Position numbers and translations under genes: made by a program. A model generated the notes under the pieces. The model ran no database searches, was not told where the DNA came from, and worked only from the letters and a program-made list of their open reading frames with translations. Positions 35,734 to 45,069 of a DNA stretch of 64,000 bases are shown piece by piece; positions within the stretch are counted from its first letter, which is position 1, and every line of letters starts with the position of its first letter. Source of the stretch: Rs1 sp036960485 (GTDB lineage Bacteria; Pseudomonadota; Gammaproteobacteria; Pseudomonadales; Balneatricaceae); the NCBI GenBank assembly GCA_036960485.1, contig JBALXS010000001.1, positions 62,001 to 126,000 of the forward strand, written 5' to 3'.

Positions 35734-36555
35734 TCATTTTCTTAGCAAACTTGGAGTGCTATATATCTTACGGGTTTCAATACAAATAGCTGTCATTCTC
35801 TCCCCCCAAACACATCCAGTATCAAGTGCAATAATATTCTCATGAGAAGTTTTACCCATTAATGAAGCCCAATGGCCGAACAAAATTAAAGGTTGAGACT
35901 GAGGTTGATTGTTAGGGTGTAAATCAAACCAAGGGAGAAGCTCTTTTGATTGGCTGCCAATATCACCTTTTTGACTTAGCTCTAAGCTATGGTCGTAATG
36001 ACAAAACCGCATGCGGGTTAAGTAGTTTGTTATACATCGCAAGCGGTCGATCCCTTCTAGAGAATCATGCCATTGATTAGGAGTATTTCCATACATTTTG
36101 TGGAAATACTCTACAAAGTTATCCCCTTGTAATGCTTTACTTACTTCGCTAGATCTGCAAATAGCTTGTTTTAAGCTCCAGTTAGCTGGGATTCCGGCGT
36201 GCGTCATTATGGCATTGAGGTTAATATCGTGATGAAGTAGTGGTTGCGATTTTAACCACCACATTAAATCATCACAATCAGTTGCTTGAAGTATTTCTTG
36301 TAGGGTATCAGATTTCTTAAGCCTCGCTTTGGCAAAATAAATCGCTAGTAAATGTAAATCGTGATTACCTAAAACAACTTTGGCATTGTTTCCTAATTCT
36401 TTAATAAACCTTAATGTTTCTAAAGAGTTAGGGCCGCGATTGACTAAATCACCAACGAACCATAGTTGATCGCCAGCTTGATAGTTGCATTTTTTTAACA
36501 AGGCTAGAAGTTCATGATAACAACCTTGAACATCACCAATCGCATAAGTTGCCAA
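35734..36555 (-). CDS. apaH: Diadenosine tetraphosphatase, symmetrical, ApaH
   Basis: Hydrolyses Ap4A to two ADP and can decap Np4-RNAs. It is 273 residues. The calcineurin-type metal motifs are all present: GDVQGCYHELLALL, GDLVNRGPNSLETL, GNHDLHLLA and MTHAGIP. It ends the conserved surA-pdxA-ksgA-apaG-apaH order, 22 bases after apaG. Confidence 0.96.
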   Translation of the reverse strand: MATYAIGDVQGCYHELLALLKKCNYQAGDQLWFVGDLVNRGPNSLETLRFIKELGNNAKVVLGNHDLHLLAIYFAKARLKKSDTLQEILQATDCDDLMWWLKSQPLLHHDINLNAIMTHAGIPANWSLKQAICRSSEVSKALQGDNFVEYFHKMYGNTPNQWHDSLEGIDRLRCITNYLTRMRFCHYDHSLELSQKGDIGSQSKELLPWFDLHPNNQPQSQPLILFGHWASLMGKTSHENIIALDTGCVWGERMTAICIETRKIYSTPSLLRK

Positions 36556-36577
36556 TATTTATCCTCTGTGCTGTTTT

Positions 36578-36988
36578 TTAATGAAGTGCGTTAGGTTTAG
36601 CTAGCGTAAAAGCGGCAATTTCAGCTTTAAATTGGCTGCCTTCTTGTGTGACCATATCATAGTGACCGTACATGCTACCTACATCCGTTTCTAAAACAGC
36701 ACCGGAATTATATTGATAGCTGCTATGAGGAGCAATAGTTGGCTGCTCACCAATAACACCTTCTCCTTGGATTTCTTGTTGCTTTTGATTGCCGTCAGTC
36801 ACAATCCAATGACGAGAAAGTAACTGGATATTGTAGTCGGCGCTGTTTTTAATGGTTACTTGATAGGAAAAAACAAAACGTTTAGCATCACTGTCTGATT
36901 GAGCTGCCTCAAATTTTGATTCTACTGTAATATCAATAAATTTTTCTAACGCATTGGTTAGAGTAGTGTCCTGAGTGTTGTTTTGCAT
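36578..36988 (-). CDS. apaG: ApaG domain protein
   Basis: A small beta-sandwich protein of the ApaG family (also called CorD); its biochemical role is unsettled. From ATG 36988 it is 136 residues, with RHWIVTDGNQKQQEIQGEGV and the motif MYGHYDMVTQEGSQF, which is diagnostic. A GTG at 37003 would overlap ksgA by 14 bases and cannot be excluded. It starts directly after the ksgA stop. Confidence 0.94.
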   Translation of the reverse strand: MQNNTQDTTLTNALEKFIDITVESKFEAAQSDSDAKRFVFSYQVTIKNSADYNIQLLSRHWIVTDGNQKQQEIQGEGVIGEQPTIAPHSSYQYNSGAVLETDVGSMYGHYDMVTQEGSQFKAEIAAFTLAKPNALH

Positions 36989-36989
36989 G

Positions 36990-37826
36990 TTATGGAGTCG
37001 CACTAGGTAATAGGGTTATATTTGTGTGCACAAAATCGGCAATGCATATGAACTCAGCAAGAGATAATGTTTCGGGTCTGCGCGTCGGATCAATATTTAA
37101 AGCTTCTAATTGTTCGCCAGTAACGGTGTTTTTTAAATTATTGCGGAGCGTTTTGCGACGCATACTGAACGATATTTTAACTATTTTTTGTAATGTCGGT
37201 AAATCTTTAGCGACCAACGGCTTATTCTTATAAGGCATTAAGCGCACTATAGCAGAATCAACTTTGGGTATTGGATCAAATGCTTCGGGTGGGACAATAA
37301 ACAATGGCTCAATTTCACAATAGTACTGCGCCATTATACCCAAGCGGCCATATAACTTATCCCCAGGTTTTGCAGCCAAGCGATCAACGACTTCCTTTTG
37401 TAGCATGAAGTGCATGTCTTGCACGCAGGTAGTATGTTGTAGTAGGTGGAAAATAAGCTGGGTTGATATATTGTATGGTAAATTACCTATAATACGTAAA
37501 GGTCGATCATCTTGTTGTAATGAGCTGAAATCGAATTTCATGGCATCAGCTTCAAAAATACGAAATTTTTCTTCGTAGTTGAAAAACTTAGCTCTTAGTA
37601 TTGGTAGTAAATCTCTATCTAGTTCAATTGCATCTAATGCACCGGCCTCGTCGAGTATTACTTCGGTTAATGCGCCCAAGCCTGGACCTATTTCAACCAT
37701 GTGGTCTGTTGTTCTAGGGCTAACGCCGCGAATTATTCGTCTAATTACTCCTTGATCTTGTAAGAAGTTTTGTCCAAAGCGTTTACGTGCTTTGTGTCCA
37801 GCGTTGTTGCTGTTCTGGCGGCTCAT
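36990..37826 (-). CDS. rsmA: 16S rRNA dimethyladenosine transferase RsmA/KsgA
   Basis: Dimethylates A1518 and A1519 of 16S rRNA late in 30S assembly. From ATG 37826 (AAAGG upstream) it is 278 residues; the frame is open to 37880 but that would overlap pdxA. Motifs are HKARKRFGQNFLQD, the SAM site VEIGPGLGALTE, and the catalytic NLPYNIST. It lies 7 bases after pdxA. Confidence 0.96.
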   Translation of the reverse strand: MSRQNSNNAGHKARKRFGQNFLQDQGVIRRIIRGVSPRTTDHMVEIGPGLGALTEVILDEAGALDAIELDRDLLPILRAKFFNYEEKFRIFEADAMKFDFSSLQQDDRPLRIIGNLPYNISTQLIFHLLQHTTCVQDMHFMLQKEVVDRLAAKPGDKLYGRLGIMAQYYCEIEPLFIVPPEAFDPIPKVDSAIVRLMPYKNKPLVAKDLPTLQKIVKISFSMRRKTLRNNLKNTVTGEQLEALNIDPTRRPETLSLAEFICIADFVHTNITLLPSATP

Positions 37827-37833
37827 ATATTTT

Positions 37834-38835
37834 TTAACCTTTCGTTTGTTGTTGGCATTGGTGAGCCAGTTTTGTTGCATATCCGATTGCTACTTCTAAG
37901 CTTCCTGTATCAGCTTGCCCTGTACCTGCAATATCGAGTGCGGTTCCATGGTCTACAGATGTGCGAATTATTGGTAGTCCTAATGTGATATTAACAGCCT
38001 TACCAAAGCCTGAATATTTAAGCACAGGTAATCCTTGGTCGTGGTACATGGCGAGTACGGCATCACATGTTTTTAAATACTTATCAGTAAATAATGTATC
38101 TGCTGGAAGTGGGCCTATTAAATCTAAGCCTTGGGCTTGGTATTCTGCTAGAACAGGAATAATTGTATTTATTTCTTCCATCCCCATGTGGCCATTTTCG
38201 CCAGCGTGTGGGTTTAAGCCACAAACCAGTATCTTTGGTTTATTAATTGCGAACACATGTTGCAAATCTGAGTACAGGATATCAATAATATTGCGTAACT
38301 TACTTTTGGTAATTGCGCTACTTACTTTATTTAAAGCTAAGTGCGTGGTTACTAAAGCAACTCTCAAGTGCTCAGTGGCAAGCATCATCACGACTTCAGA
38401 TGATTGGGTTTGTTGTTGTAGAAATTCAGTATGGCCAGAAAAAGGTATACCTGCCTGGTTTATAATACCTTTATGTACCGGAGGAGTTACCATGGCATGG
38501 AACTTTCCAGTTAAGCATCCATCGCATGCTAGCTGCAGAGTGTTTATAACATATTGAGAGTTACTTTGATTTAACGTACCGGCAATAGATGTTTCAGCTA
38601 ATTCAACAGGATAGACATAAACTTGGCCTTTTCTTGAGGGTGTTAATATGTTGTCATCAAAAATAATTACTTCTAAAGGCAATGATAAGTTTTTTGCAGT
38701 GTGGGCTAATAATACCGGATCAGCAATTATAACGAGTTGATCAGGATAATCGTATTGCGAAATTTTAACGACTAATTCTGGCCCTACCCCTGCAGGTTCG
38801 CCACTTGTGATTGCGATTCGTTTGATGTCGGTCAT
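37834..38835 (-). CDS. pdxA: 4-hydroxythreonine-4-phosphate dehydrogenase PdxA
   Basis: Oxidises 4-phosphohydroxy-threonine in the DXP-dependent pyridoxal phosphate pathway. It is 333 residues. It begins IAITSGEPAGVGPEL, has the conserved GHTEFLQQQ, the metal-site HAGENGHMG and MYHDQGLPVLKYSGFGKAVN. It is minus strand between surA and ksgA, as in E. coli. Confidence 0.96.
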   Translation of the reverse strand: MTDIKRIAITSGEPAGVGPELVVKISQYDYPDQLVIIADPVLLAHTAKNLSLPLEVIIFDDNILTPSRKGQVYVYPVELAETSIAGTLNQSNSQYVINTLQLACDGCLTGKFHAMVTPPVHKGIINQAGIPFSGHTEFLQQQTQSSEVVMMLATEHLRVALVTTHLALNKVSSAITKSKLRNIIDILYSDLQHVFAINKPKILVCGLNPHAGENGHMGMEEINTIIPVLAEYQAQGLDLIGPLPADTLFTDKYLKTCDAVLAMYHDQGLPVLKYSGFGKAVNITLGLPIIRTSVDHGTALDIAGTGQADTGSLEVAIGYATKLAHQCQQQTKG

Positions 38836-38975
38836 ATTAACTCGAATGATAAATTTTGTAAGGGCTGATTATATACGATCTGTACTAGGCTGTACTATAA
38901 AGTAGAAGTATTAGCTTGAGGGAAGTTAGATTGAGAGCATTAATTACTTTGATTATTGGTGCTAAACAGCACAGT

Positions 38976-39017
38976 AAACTAACCAAAGTAATTTTTATTA
39001 TTAGCTTTGGCTAGTTT
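38976..39017 (-). terminator. Hairpin between surA and pdxA
   Basis: Arms 38976-38988 and 39005-39017 pair over 13 bases with one A-C mismatch, around a 16-base AT loop, in the 222-base gap after surA. On the minus strand only a short T-run follows the stem. It may be a partial terminator or attenuator before pdxA. Confidence 0.4.
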
Positions 39018-39057
39018 AGATAAGCCGCTGGTTTACTCTTTAAGAACCTAGCAGTGC

Positions 39058-40374
39058 TTATTTGAATTCTACATAAGCATTAGCACGTATTTCGCGTAAC
39101 CAGTTGTCTTTTTCTTCGTTAAACTTACGTTTTCCTAGAATATCACGTGCTTGGTTTTCTTGAGCTAAGTTGTTTACATTTTCAGTTTTTCTATCCATTA
39201 CTTCTAGTATGTGCCAACCAAAACGACTTTCGAAGGGTAAACTAATTTGATTTTTTTGAGTATCTTTCATAACACGTTCGAATTCAGGAACCATTTGGCC
39301 ATTTTCAGTCCAGCCTAAATTACCGCCTTGAGAGCTGCTGCCTGGATCATTACTATATTCTTCCGCTATAACTTCAAAATCGTTCTTGTTCTTAAGTAAG
39401 CGTTGGTAAAGCTGCGCGGCCGTGCGTTTCGCCTGAGACTTTGAGGTTACTTCGCTGGGTGCTATTAAAATGTGTCTAACTTTGGTTTTTTCGATAGTTA
39501 CTGGTTTATCACCGTTTCTGGTGTCACGTAACAAGAGAATGTGAAAACCGGTAGGTGTTCGAGTCGGTTTACTAAATTCTCCTGGGCTTAAAGTCGCTAT
39601 AGCATCCACTAAAGAAGAAGGTAGTTCGGCTGTTTTTCGCCATCCCATATCACCGCCATTAAGTGCATTTGCAGCACTTGAGCTGCTAATGGCAATGTTT
39701 GAAAACTTAGCTCCAGAAATTAGTTTTTGGTAAATATTATTAGCTTTGCCTCTCGCTTCTTTTATATTTGATGGTGTCATTGGGCTAGTAATTGAGACAA
39801 CAATATCACTGATTAAAACATCTGCATTTGACTTGCTTGCCTGAGAGCGTAAAAAGTTTTGTATTTCTCTGGCTGATATTTGAATACGTTGGCTAATATT
39901 ACTTTCTTGCAGCTGGCGAATCAAAATGTCTTTACGAATTTGCTCGCGAGTTTCAATGTAATTTTGCCCTTGGTCGATGAGCGCTTGCCTAAAATTAGTA
40001 AGGCTCATACCGTTATTTTGTGCAATTGAAGTGATTGCAGCGTTTAGTTGCCTGTCTGTTACTTTAATGCCTTGTTGTCGAGCCATTTTTAACATGATAG
40101 TACGTGATATCATTTGCTCTATGATTTGAGACTGAAGTGCTTTCTTGTTAGGTAATTTTGCACCTTGTTGTTGTATTTGCTTCATTGCTCTATCGAGGTT
40201 ACTAATGAAGTTGGATTCAAGGAGTACCTCATCATTAACAATAGCGATGATTCTATCAAGTGGAGCGGCAAATGAAGCTTGAGTGAGAAATATGATACCT
40301 GAACAAAGTAAAATTCTTCTGAATGTTTTTTTTAACGAACTAGTTGTTTGCATTATAATATTCACGATTTTCAT
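39058..40374 (-). CDS. surA: Periplasmic chaperone/peptidyl-prolyl isomerase SurA
   Basis: Escorts outer membrane proteins, including LptD, across the periplasm. The signal peptide ends near QASFAAPLD. The SurA N-domain begins IIAIVNDEVLLESNF, and two parvulin (PPIC) domains follow, at about 195-295 and 305-405 (second: VRHILIAPSEVT and FEVIAEEYSNDPGSSSQGGN). It is 438 residues. The ATG at 40374 overlaps the end of lptD by 35 bases and has AAAGG very close; ATG 40353 is an alternative start. Confidence 0.95.
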   Translation of the reverse strand: MKIVNIIMQTTSSLKKTFRRILLCSGIIFLTQASFAAPLDRIIAIVNDEVLLESNFISNLDRAMKQIQQQGAKLPNKKALQSQIIEQMISRTIMLKMARQQGIKVTDRQLNAAITSIAQNNGMSLTNFRQALIDQGQNYIETREQIRKDILIRQLQESNISQRIQISAREIQNFLRSQASKSNADVLISDIVVSITSPMTPSNIKEARGKANNIYQKLISGAKFSNIAISSSSAANALNGGDMGWRKTAELPSSLVDAIATLSPGEFSKPTRTPTGFHILLLRDTRNGDKPVTIEKTKVRHILIAPSEVTSKSQAKRTAAQLYQRLLKNKNDFEVIAEEYSNDPGSSSQGGNLGWTENGQMVPEFERVMKDTQKNQISLPFESRFGWHILEVMDRKTENVNNLAQENQARDILGKRKFNEEKDNWLREIRANAYVEFK

Positions 40375-43027
40375 AACCTTTTATTTTATCTCTAAGTTCT
40401 TGGGTCGGGCTTGATCCAATACCGCCTAGACCTTTTAATGAAATTTGTAGAGCAATAGATCTTTCTCGCTCTAGAGTGGTTAATAGCTCATCCCTGATGA
40501 CAAGGCGCGTTTTCCAACAGCAACTTTGATATTCTATCCCTGCTGCAATATCGATCGTCTCTCGAGTCCTCCAGTCATACTGTAGTAATCCTAAAGTTGA
40601 CCAATTACTGCTCATCGGCCATAGGTAAGAGAAAGTGGTTTGTTTTCGAGTGCCTCTAGTAAAGCGGTGTCTAAGCCCGATCACATGGTTTATATCTTCT
40701 TCATATTTTAAATCGAACGTCATTTCCGAATTGTTTAAGCTACCAGCATCAAAAGCGGCATCAAACAAAGCGCGAACGCGAGTGTTTGGTCGCCAAGTTA
40801 TAGCAGTAGCAAAATCGGAGGTATCTTCTTCGAGCGGCAATGATTCAGGATCTATGCGTACTTTTCTGTCATTAAAATAAAAAGCATGGCCAAGGCTTGC
40901 AGAAATAATCTCTCGTCCTTGATCTGAAATGGCTCTAGATGTTAAGCCTAGTGAAATCTGTTTGGCATCGCCAAATCTGTCATCACCACTAAATCTATTA
41001 TTACGAAATAGCGAATCATAGGTAAAGGTTAACTCAGAAGTATCAAAGTCAGGGAGCTGAGATTGATCTTTAAACGGCACATAAAGCGCATATAATCTTG
41101 GTTCTAACGTTTGGGTGTAAGCTGTTCCTTGGAAGCTAAAATCTCTATCGAAATATAATCCAGAATCAAGTTCTAAAATAGGTACAGTGACACTTTGGTC
41201 ACTAGCTGTGCCAGCTACTTGATCGTTTAAACTGTATCTAGAGTTCCATAAAGTGGCTGTTGGTTTTATATAACCCCAGGTTTTATGCATTTCAGCGGTA
41301 ATGCTTGGGTTTAAAATCAAACGATCACCAGTGACTCTATCCGCACCTACTAATCCTGTTTTATCTCTGTCGAACCTAGTAAAGACAGCGCGATAGTTAA
41401 AGCTAATGTTCTCTAAGTTATCATTCGGAGTACCTGATATTCTGAATTCAGGTAGTCGTTGATAGGGCTTAGTAGATTGGTCAATAGTTTGATATTTTTG
41501 TAATAATAAAGAGCTTTCCCAAGTATCAGCTTGAAATGACACTTTAGCTGTTTGGTTTAGGTGGCTATCATCATCTGACCCTACATCTAAATTGGTGCCT
41601 AAGTCAGTAAAGTAATCATCATCACTAATTTTAGTGTAATCAATTACAGTCGTAAAATGACCGTATTGACCTTCGTGATTAGCGCCAATTGCCCAGCGAT
41701 CATCTGGGCTTTCACTGCTTTTCTTTTGAAAACCGGTGCTAATTCTATTTAAACTGTTAGCGTTTAAGTAGCGAAGCTCATTTTCAATTAATAAACCGCT
41801 CTTGGTAAACAAAGTGGGCGTTAAAGTGTCGTCAATATTGGGAGCAATGTTAAAGTAATATGGGATAGAAACTCTGCTGTCATTGCTTGAAAATTTCACA
41901 TTAGGATATAAAAAACCGCTTTGTCTTCTGTCATCTATTGGAAAGTATAGCACTGGGAAATAGAAAACGGGTGTTCCTAAAATAGTAAGCTTAGCATGGC
42001 TTGCTCGACCTAAACCTGATTGTGTATCTAAGTTTATTTCAGAGGCCGAAATTTTCCAGCTTTCATCACCTGGCGGGCAAAACGTAAAACTGCCTTGTTC
42101 AATGTTGATAACTTGCGCAGTTTTACGGGTAATAACTTCGGCATCGCCTCTAACGCTGCTTTCATGTAAGACATATTTAGCGTTAGTGAGCTGTGTACCT
42201 TCTTCATTTATATTACCTTTTGCTTTAGATCCTGTAATCAATAACCCAGTTTGGCGATATGTTACACCTTCCTCTAAACTGAAAACTCCTGTTTCTTGGT
42301 TAAGTTTGGCGAGAGGGCTATGCAAACTTCTGCTGCCTTGTTTTAAATCTACATTACCTCTTAATGTTGAACTTTTTCCGAGTACAGTATCTGTTTGATC
42401 AGCGCTAACAAACACAGTCTGCAAACTGGGTAATTCTTGATTGATGTCTTCATTACCAATAATAGGAGAGATGTAACGGCCTTTACAAACTCCTTGCTGG
42501 TTTGGATCACCATCAGTATATGGATACCAATCTAACATTTTATTGTCAATATCAGTTTGCTCTTGGATATTTTGTTGCTCGGAGCGTGCCACCTCAGTAT
42601 CAAGCAGTAATTGATCTCTTTGTGTATCGGCAGTCATCGCTGGAGGCTCAGATACAGGTTTAGCTGTTTTTTTTGTGTCAGGTTCAGTAAATTGCTGTTT
42701 AGGGACTGCTTGGCCACTCGAATTATGTTGGATGTTTGTATCTAAATCATTGCTATCCAAATTGCTGTTTCTACGCGAAATGTCAGTATTTACTTGGCTT
42801 GGATTCGAGGTGCTAATAGTGCTATTTGAGCTGCTTGTACTGTCATCGCTTACAGAGGTGTTAGTTGCAATAGTCGCCGTTATTTCAGGAGCAGTGCAGT
42901 TCCAAGCTTGATTGATTCTTTTACATTTCCATGCTGGATCAGCATAAGCTGTTGCCTGAATGTTGGCTAAAATAATCGTTAAAATTGCATAGCTCAACTT
43001 TTGCTGGGGGTATTTCTTTAATAACAT
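40340..43027 (-). CDS. lptD: LPS assembly outer membrane protein LptD
   Basis: Forms the LptD-LptE barrel that inserts lipopolysaccharide in the outer leaflet. From ATG 43027 it is 895 residues with a signal peptide ending ATAYADP; the frame is open to a TTG at 43090, but that would put 21 residues before the signal. A Ser/Asn/Thr-rich linker (about 40-130) comes before the OstA jellyroll, and a long beta-barrel follows. Cysteines for the disulphide pattern are visible in the N-terminal half and as the adjacent pair YQSCCWK near the C-terminus. At 895 it is longer than E. coli LptD (784), mostly through the linker. It overlaps surA. Confidence 0.94.
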   Translation of the reverse strand: MLLKKYPQQKLSYAILTIILANIQATAYADPAWKCKRINQAWNCTAPEITATIATNTSVSDDSTSSSNSTISTSNPSQVNTDISRRNSNLDSNDLDTNIQHNSSGQAVPKQQFTEPDTKKTAKPVSEPPAMTADTQRDQLLLDTEVARSEQQNIQEQTDIDNKMLDWYPYTDGDPNQQGVCKGRYISPIIGNEDINQELPSLQTVFVSADQTDTVLGKSSTLRGNVDLKQGSRSLHSPLAKLNQETGVFSLEEGVTYRQTGLLITGSKAKGNINEEGTQLTNAKYVLHESSVRGDAEVITRKTAQVINIEQGSFTFCPPGDESWKISASEINLDTQSGLGRASHAKLTILGTPVFYFPVLYFPIDDRRQSGFLYPNVKFSSNDSRVSIPYYFNIAPNIDDTLTPTLFTKSGLLIENELRYLNANSLNRISTGFQKKSSESPDDRWAIGANHEGQYGHFTTVIDYTKISDDDYFTDLGTNLDVGSDDDSHLNQTAKVSFQADTWESSLLLQKYQTIDQSTKPYQRLPEFRISGTPNDNLENISFNYRAVFTRFDRDKTGLVGADRVTGDRLILNPSITAEMHKTWGYIKPTATLWNSRYSLNDQVAGTASDQSVTVPILELDSGLYFDRDFSFQGTAYTQTLEPRLYALYVPFKDQSQLPDFDTSELTFTYDSLFRNNRFSGDDRFGDAKQISLGLTSRAISDQGREIISASLGHAFYFNDRKVRIDPESLPLEEDTSDFATAITWRPNTRVRALFDAAFDAGSLNNSEMTFDLKYEEDINHVIGLRHRFTRGTRKQTTFSYLWPMSSNWSTLGLLQYDWRTRETIDIAAGIEYQSCCWKTRLVIRDELLTTLERERSIALQISLKGLGGIGSSPTQELRDKIKGYENREYYNANN

Positions 43028-43264
43028 TGATTGAAGTCCAGCCGTAGTAAAATTAGAAACGTGTGTTTTGATGAATGAATCATTAGTCAATGTACATGAT
43101 TAATAAAATTAATTAAATTCGATCCATCAAATATATACATGTTTAAATCTCTAAATAGTAGAATGGGATATAAACTGCTAAAACAGCTTTCTCAGAATTG
43201 CGTTGCAGGGGGATAATAAAACATTAACCGTATGAATTACAGTATTTGTGGAAAACAATAGAAA

Positions 43265-44269
43265 ATGCAACAACTTCTTAAAGTTCGAAAATGGATAGAA
43301 TATTTAATTAACAGTAACAAAGTGGCCTTTGAAGAGCCTTGGAGCCTTCTGCCATTACAAGGTGATGCTAGTTGTAGATGTTACTTTAGATTGAACTTAC
43401 CTTCTGCAAGTATGATTGTCGTGGCAAGCCCAGTACAGAAAATTGATAACGCAGTGTTTGTTAATATAGCCAGACATTGGGCAGAATTCACCGTTAAAGT
43501 GCCAGAAGTTTATCAAGTTGAATCCCAGTTGGGGCTTATGTTGATTGAGGATTTCGGAGAGCAACATTTGTATGATGTTGTAGCAAATCATTATAAAGAT
43601 GATTTGTATGAGCTAGCACTCGATCAATTACAATTAATTCAACAAACCCCTAATGCTTATTTGCCCAGTTTTGATCGGCCTTTTTTACTCAGAGAAATGA
43701 CTCTGTTCGATACTTGGCTAGTGCAATATCAACTTGATTTAGCTGCTCCTCCATCTTTGCTTACAACTTATGAAGTGCTGATAGAAAATGCTTTAGAACA
43801 GCCTCAAGTAACAATGCATAGAGATTTTCATAGTCGTAATTTGTTGTTAGCAGGTGGGAAAATTGCTGTTATTGATTTTCAAGATGCAGTTAAAGGGCCA
43901 CTGGCTTACGATTTAGTCTCACTACTTAAAGATTGCTACATTACTTTAGAGCCAGAACAAGTAGATTGCTTGATTAGTGTCTATCTTAAACGGTTAAACA
44001 CATCTAGCTTATTAGATAAGCATATCGATAAACAGCAATTTATTAAGTGGTTTGATCTCATTGGCATGCAAAGGCACCTGAAAGTACTAGGTTTATTTAT
44101 TCGTTTAGGTGTGGAGGATGAGAAAAGTAGTTATTTAAAGCATTTACCAAGGGTATTCAACTACGTTCTTGGAGTGACTGTTAAATATACTGAGTTCGCA
44201 GAGTTTCATATCTGGCTAAAAGACACAGTGCAGCCCGAGCTACAAAAACAGTGCTGGTACCTATCATGA
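43265..44269 (+). CDS. amgK: N-acetylmuramate/N-acetylglucosamine anomeric kinase AmgK
   Basis: Phosphorylates the anomeric hydroxyl of recycled MurNAc so that peptidoglycan sugars bypass de novo synthesis. The 334 residues form an aminoglycoside-phosphotransferase-like kinase: nucleotide region near GDASCRCYFRLNL, catalytic HRDFHSRNLLL, and metal-binding VIDFQDAVKGPLAYDL. It is divergent from lptD and overlaps murU by ATGA, the arrangement known from Pseudomonas, where the pair contributes to intrinsic fosfomycin resistance. Confidence 0.92.
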   Translation: MQQLLKVRKWIEYLINSNKVAFEEPWSLLPLQGDASCRCYFRLNLPSASMIVVASPVQKIDNAVFVNIARHWAEFTVKVPEVYQVESQLGLMLIEDFGEQHLYDVVANHYKDDLYELALDQLQLIQQTPNAYLPSFDRPFLLREMTLFDTWLVQYQLDLAAPPSLLTTYEVLIENALEQPQVTMHRDFHSRNLLLAGGKIAVIDFQDAVKGPLAYDLVSLLKDCYITLEPEQVDCLISVYLKRLNTSSLLDKHIDKQQFIKWFDLIGMQRHLKVLGLFIRLGVEDEKSSYLKHLPRVFNYVLGVTVKYTEFAEFHIWLKDTVQPELQKQCWYLS

Positions 44270-44973
44270 AGGCGATGATTTTAGCGGCAGGCAGAGGTAG
44301 TCGATTAAAAGAGCTGACAGAAAAAACACCGAAACCTTTGGTAAGAATTCTAAATAAGCCGCTAATTGAATACCACCTTGATAATTTGCAGCAAGCTGGT
44401 TTTACAGACGTTGTGATTAATATCTCATGGTTAGCTGATCAGTTAGAAGAGTACTTAAATAATCAGTATGAAGGAAGCTTATCGATCACTATTTATCGAG
44501 AAGAGCAGGCATTGGAAACAGGAGGTGGAGTGCTTGCAGCGTTAAATGATTTAAGTTGCGATAATAGCCCATTTTTGGTAATAAATGCGGATGTTATGAC
44601 CGATTTTGACTATGCCAACATAATTAAAGAAATGGATACTCTGGCGCATTTATATTTAGTGAAAAACCCAGCTCAGCATAAGGAAGGGGATTTTTGCTTA
44701 GGTATTGATGGAATATTAATGTCAAAACAGACCAAAGGCTCTGAAAGTTACACTTTTTCTGGTATAAGCGTATTAACACCTCAATTATTTGCTGACTGTA
44801 ATGCTGGTATATTTAGTTTGGCGGTGTTATTCGCCGAGTATGCAGCAAAAGGTATGATTAGCGCTGAATTACTCTCGAATAATTGGTTTGATGTAGGTAC
44901 TCTAGAGCGTTTGAAATTGGCGAGTGCTTGGCAGCGAGAATTACAAGCTTCAGAGTTAAATACCGGCAATTAA
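44266..44973 (+). CDS. murU: N-acetylmuramate-1-phosphate uridylyltransferase MurU
   Basis: Converts MurNAc-1-phosphate to UDP-MurNAc, the step after AmgK. From the ATG at 44266 that overlaps the amgK stop it is 235 residues. The nucleotidyltransferase signature MKAMILAAGRGSRLKELT with TPKPLV, and the metal-binding FLVINADVMTDFD, are intact. An in-frame GTG at 44251 is discounted. Confidence 0.93.
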   Translation: MKAMILAAGRGSRLKELTEKTPKPLVRILNKPLIEYHLDNLQQAGFTDVVINISWLADQLEEYLNNQYEGSLSITIYREEQALETGGGVLAALNDLSCDNSPFLVINADVMTDFDYANIIKEMDTLAHLYLVKNPAQHKEGDFCLGIDGILMSKQTKGSESYTFSGISVLTPQLFADCNAGIFSLAVLFAEYAAKGMISAELLSNNWFDVGTLERLKLASAWQRELQASELNTGN

Positions 44974-45069
44974 TCGCAATTGCGCAAAACAGAATATGTA
45001 ATAGCTTTCAAGTGAGTGGAGTAACCACTCATTGCAATATAGGTTAACAGTTTAGGATAAGTGGTAATA

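Noticed and set aside
37961..38557. Plus-strand frame of 198 codons opposite pdxA
   Set aside because: Long only because of codon bias on the other strand; no ribosome binding site or recognisable domain.
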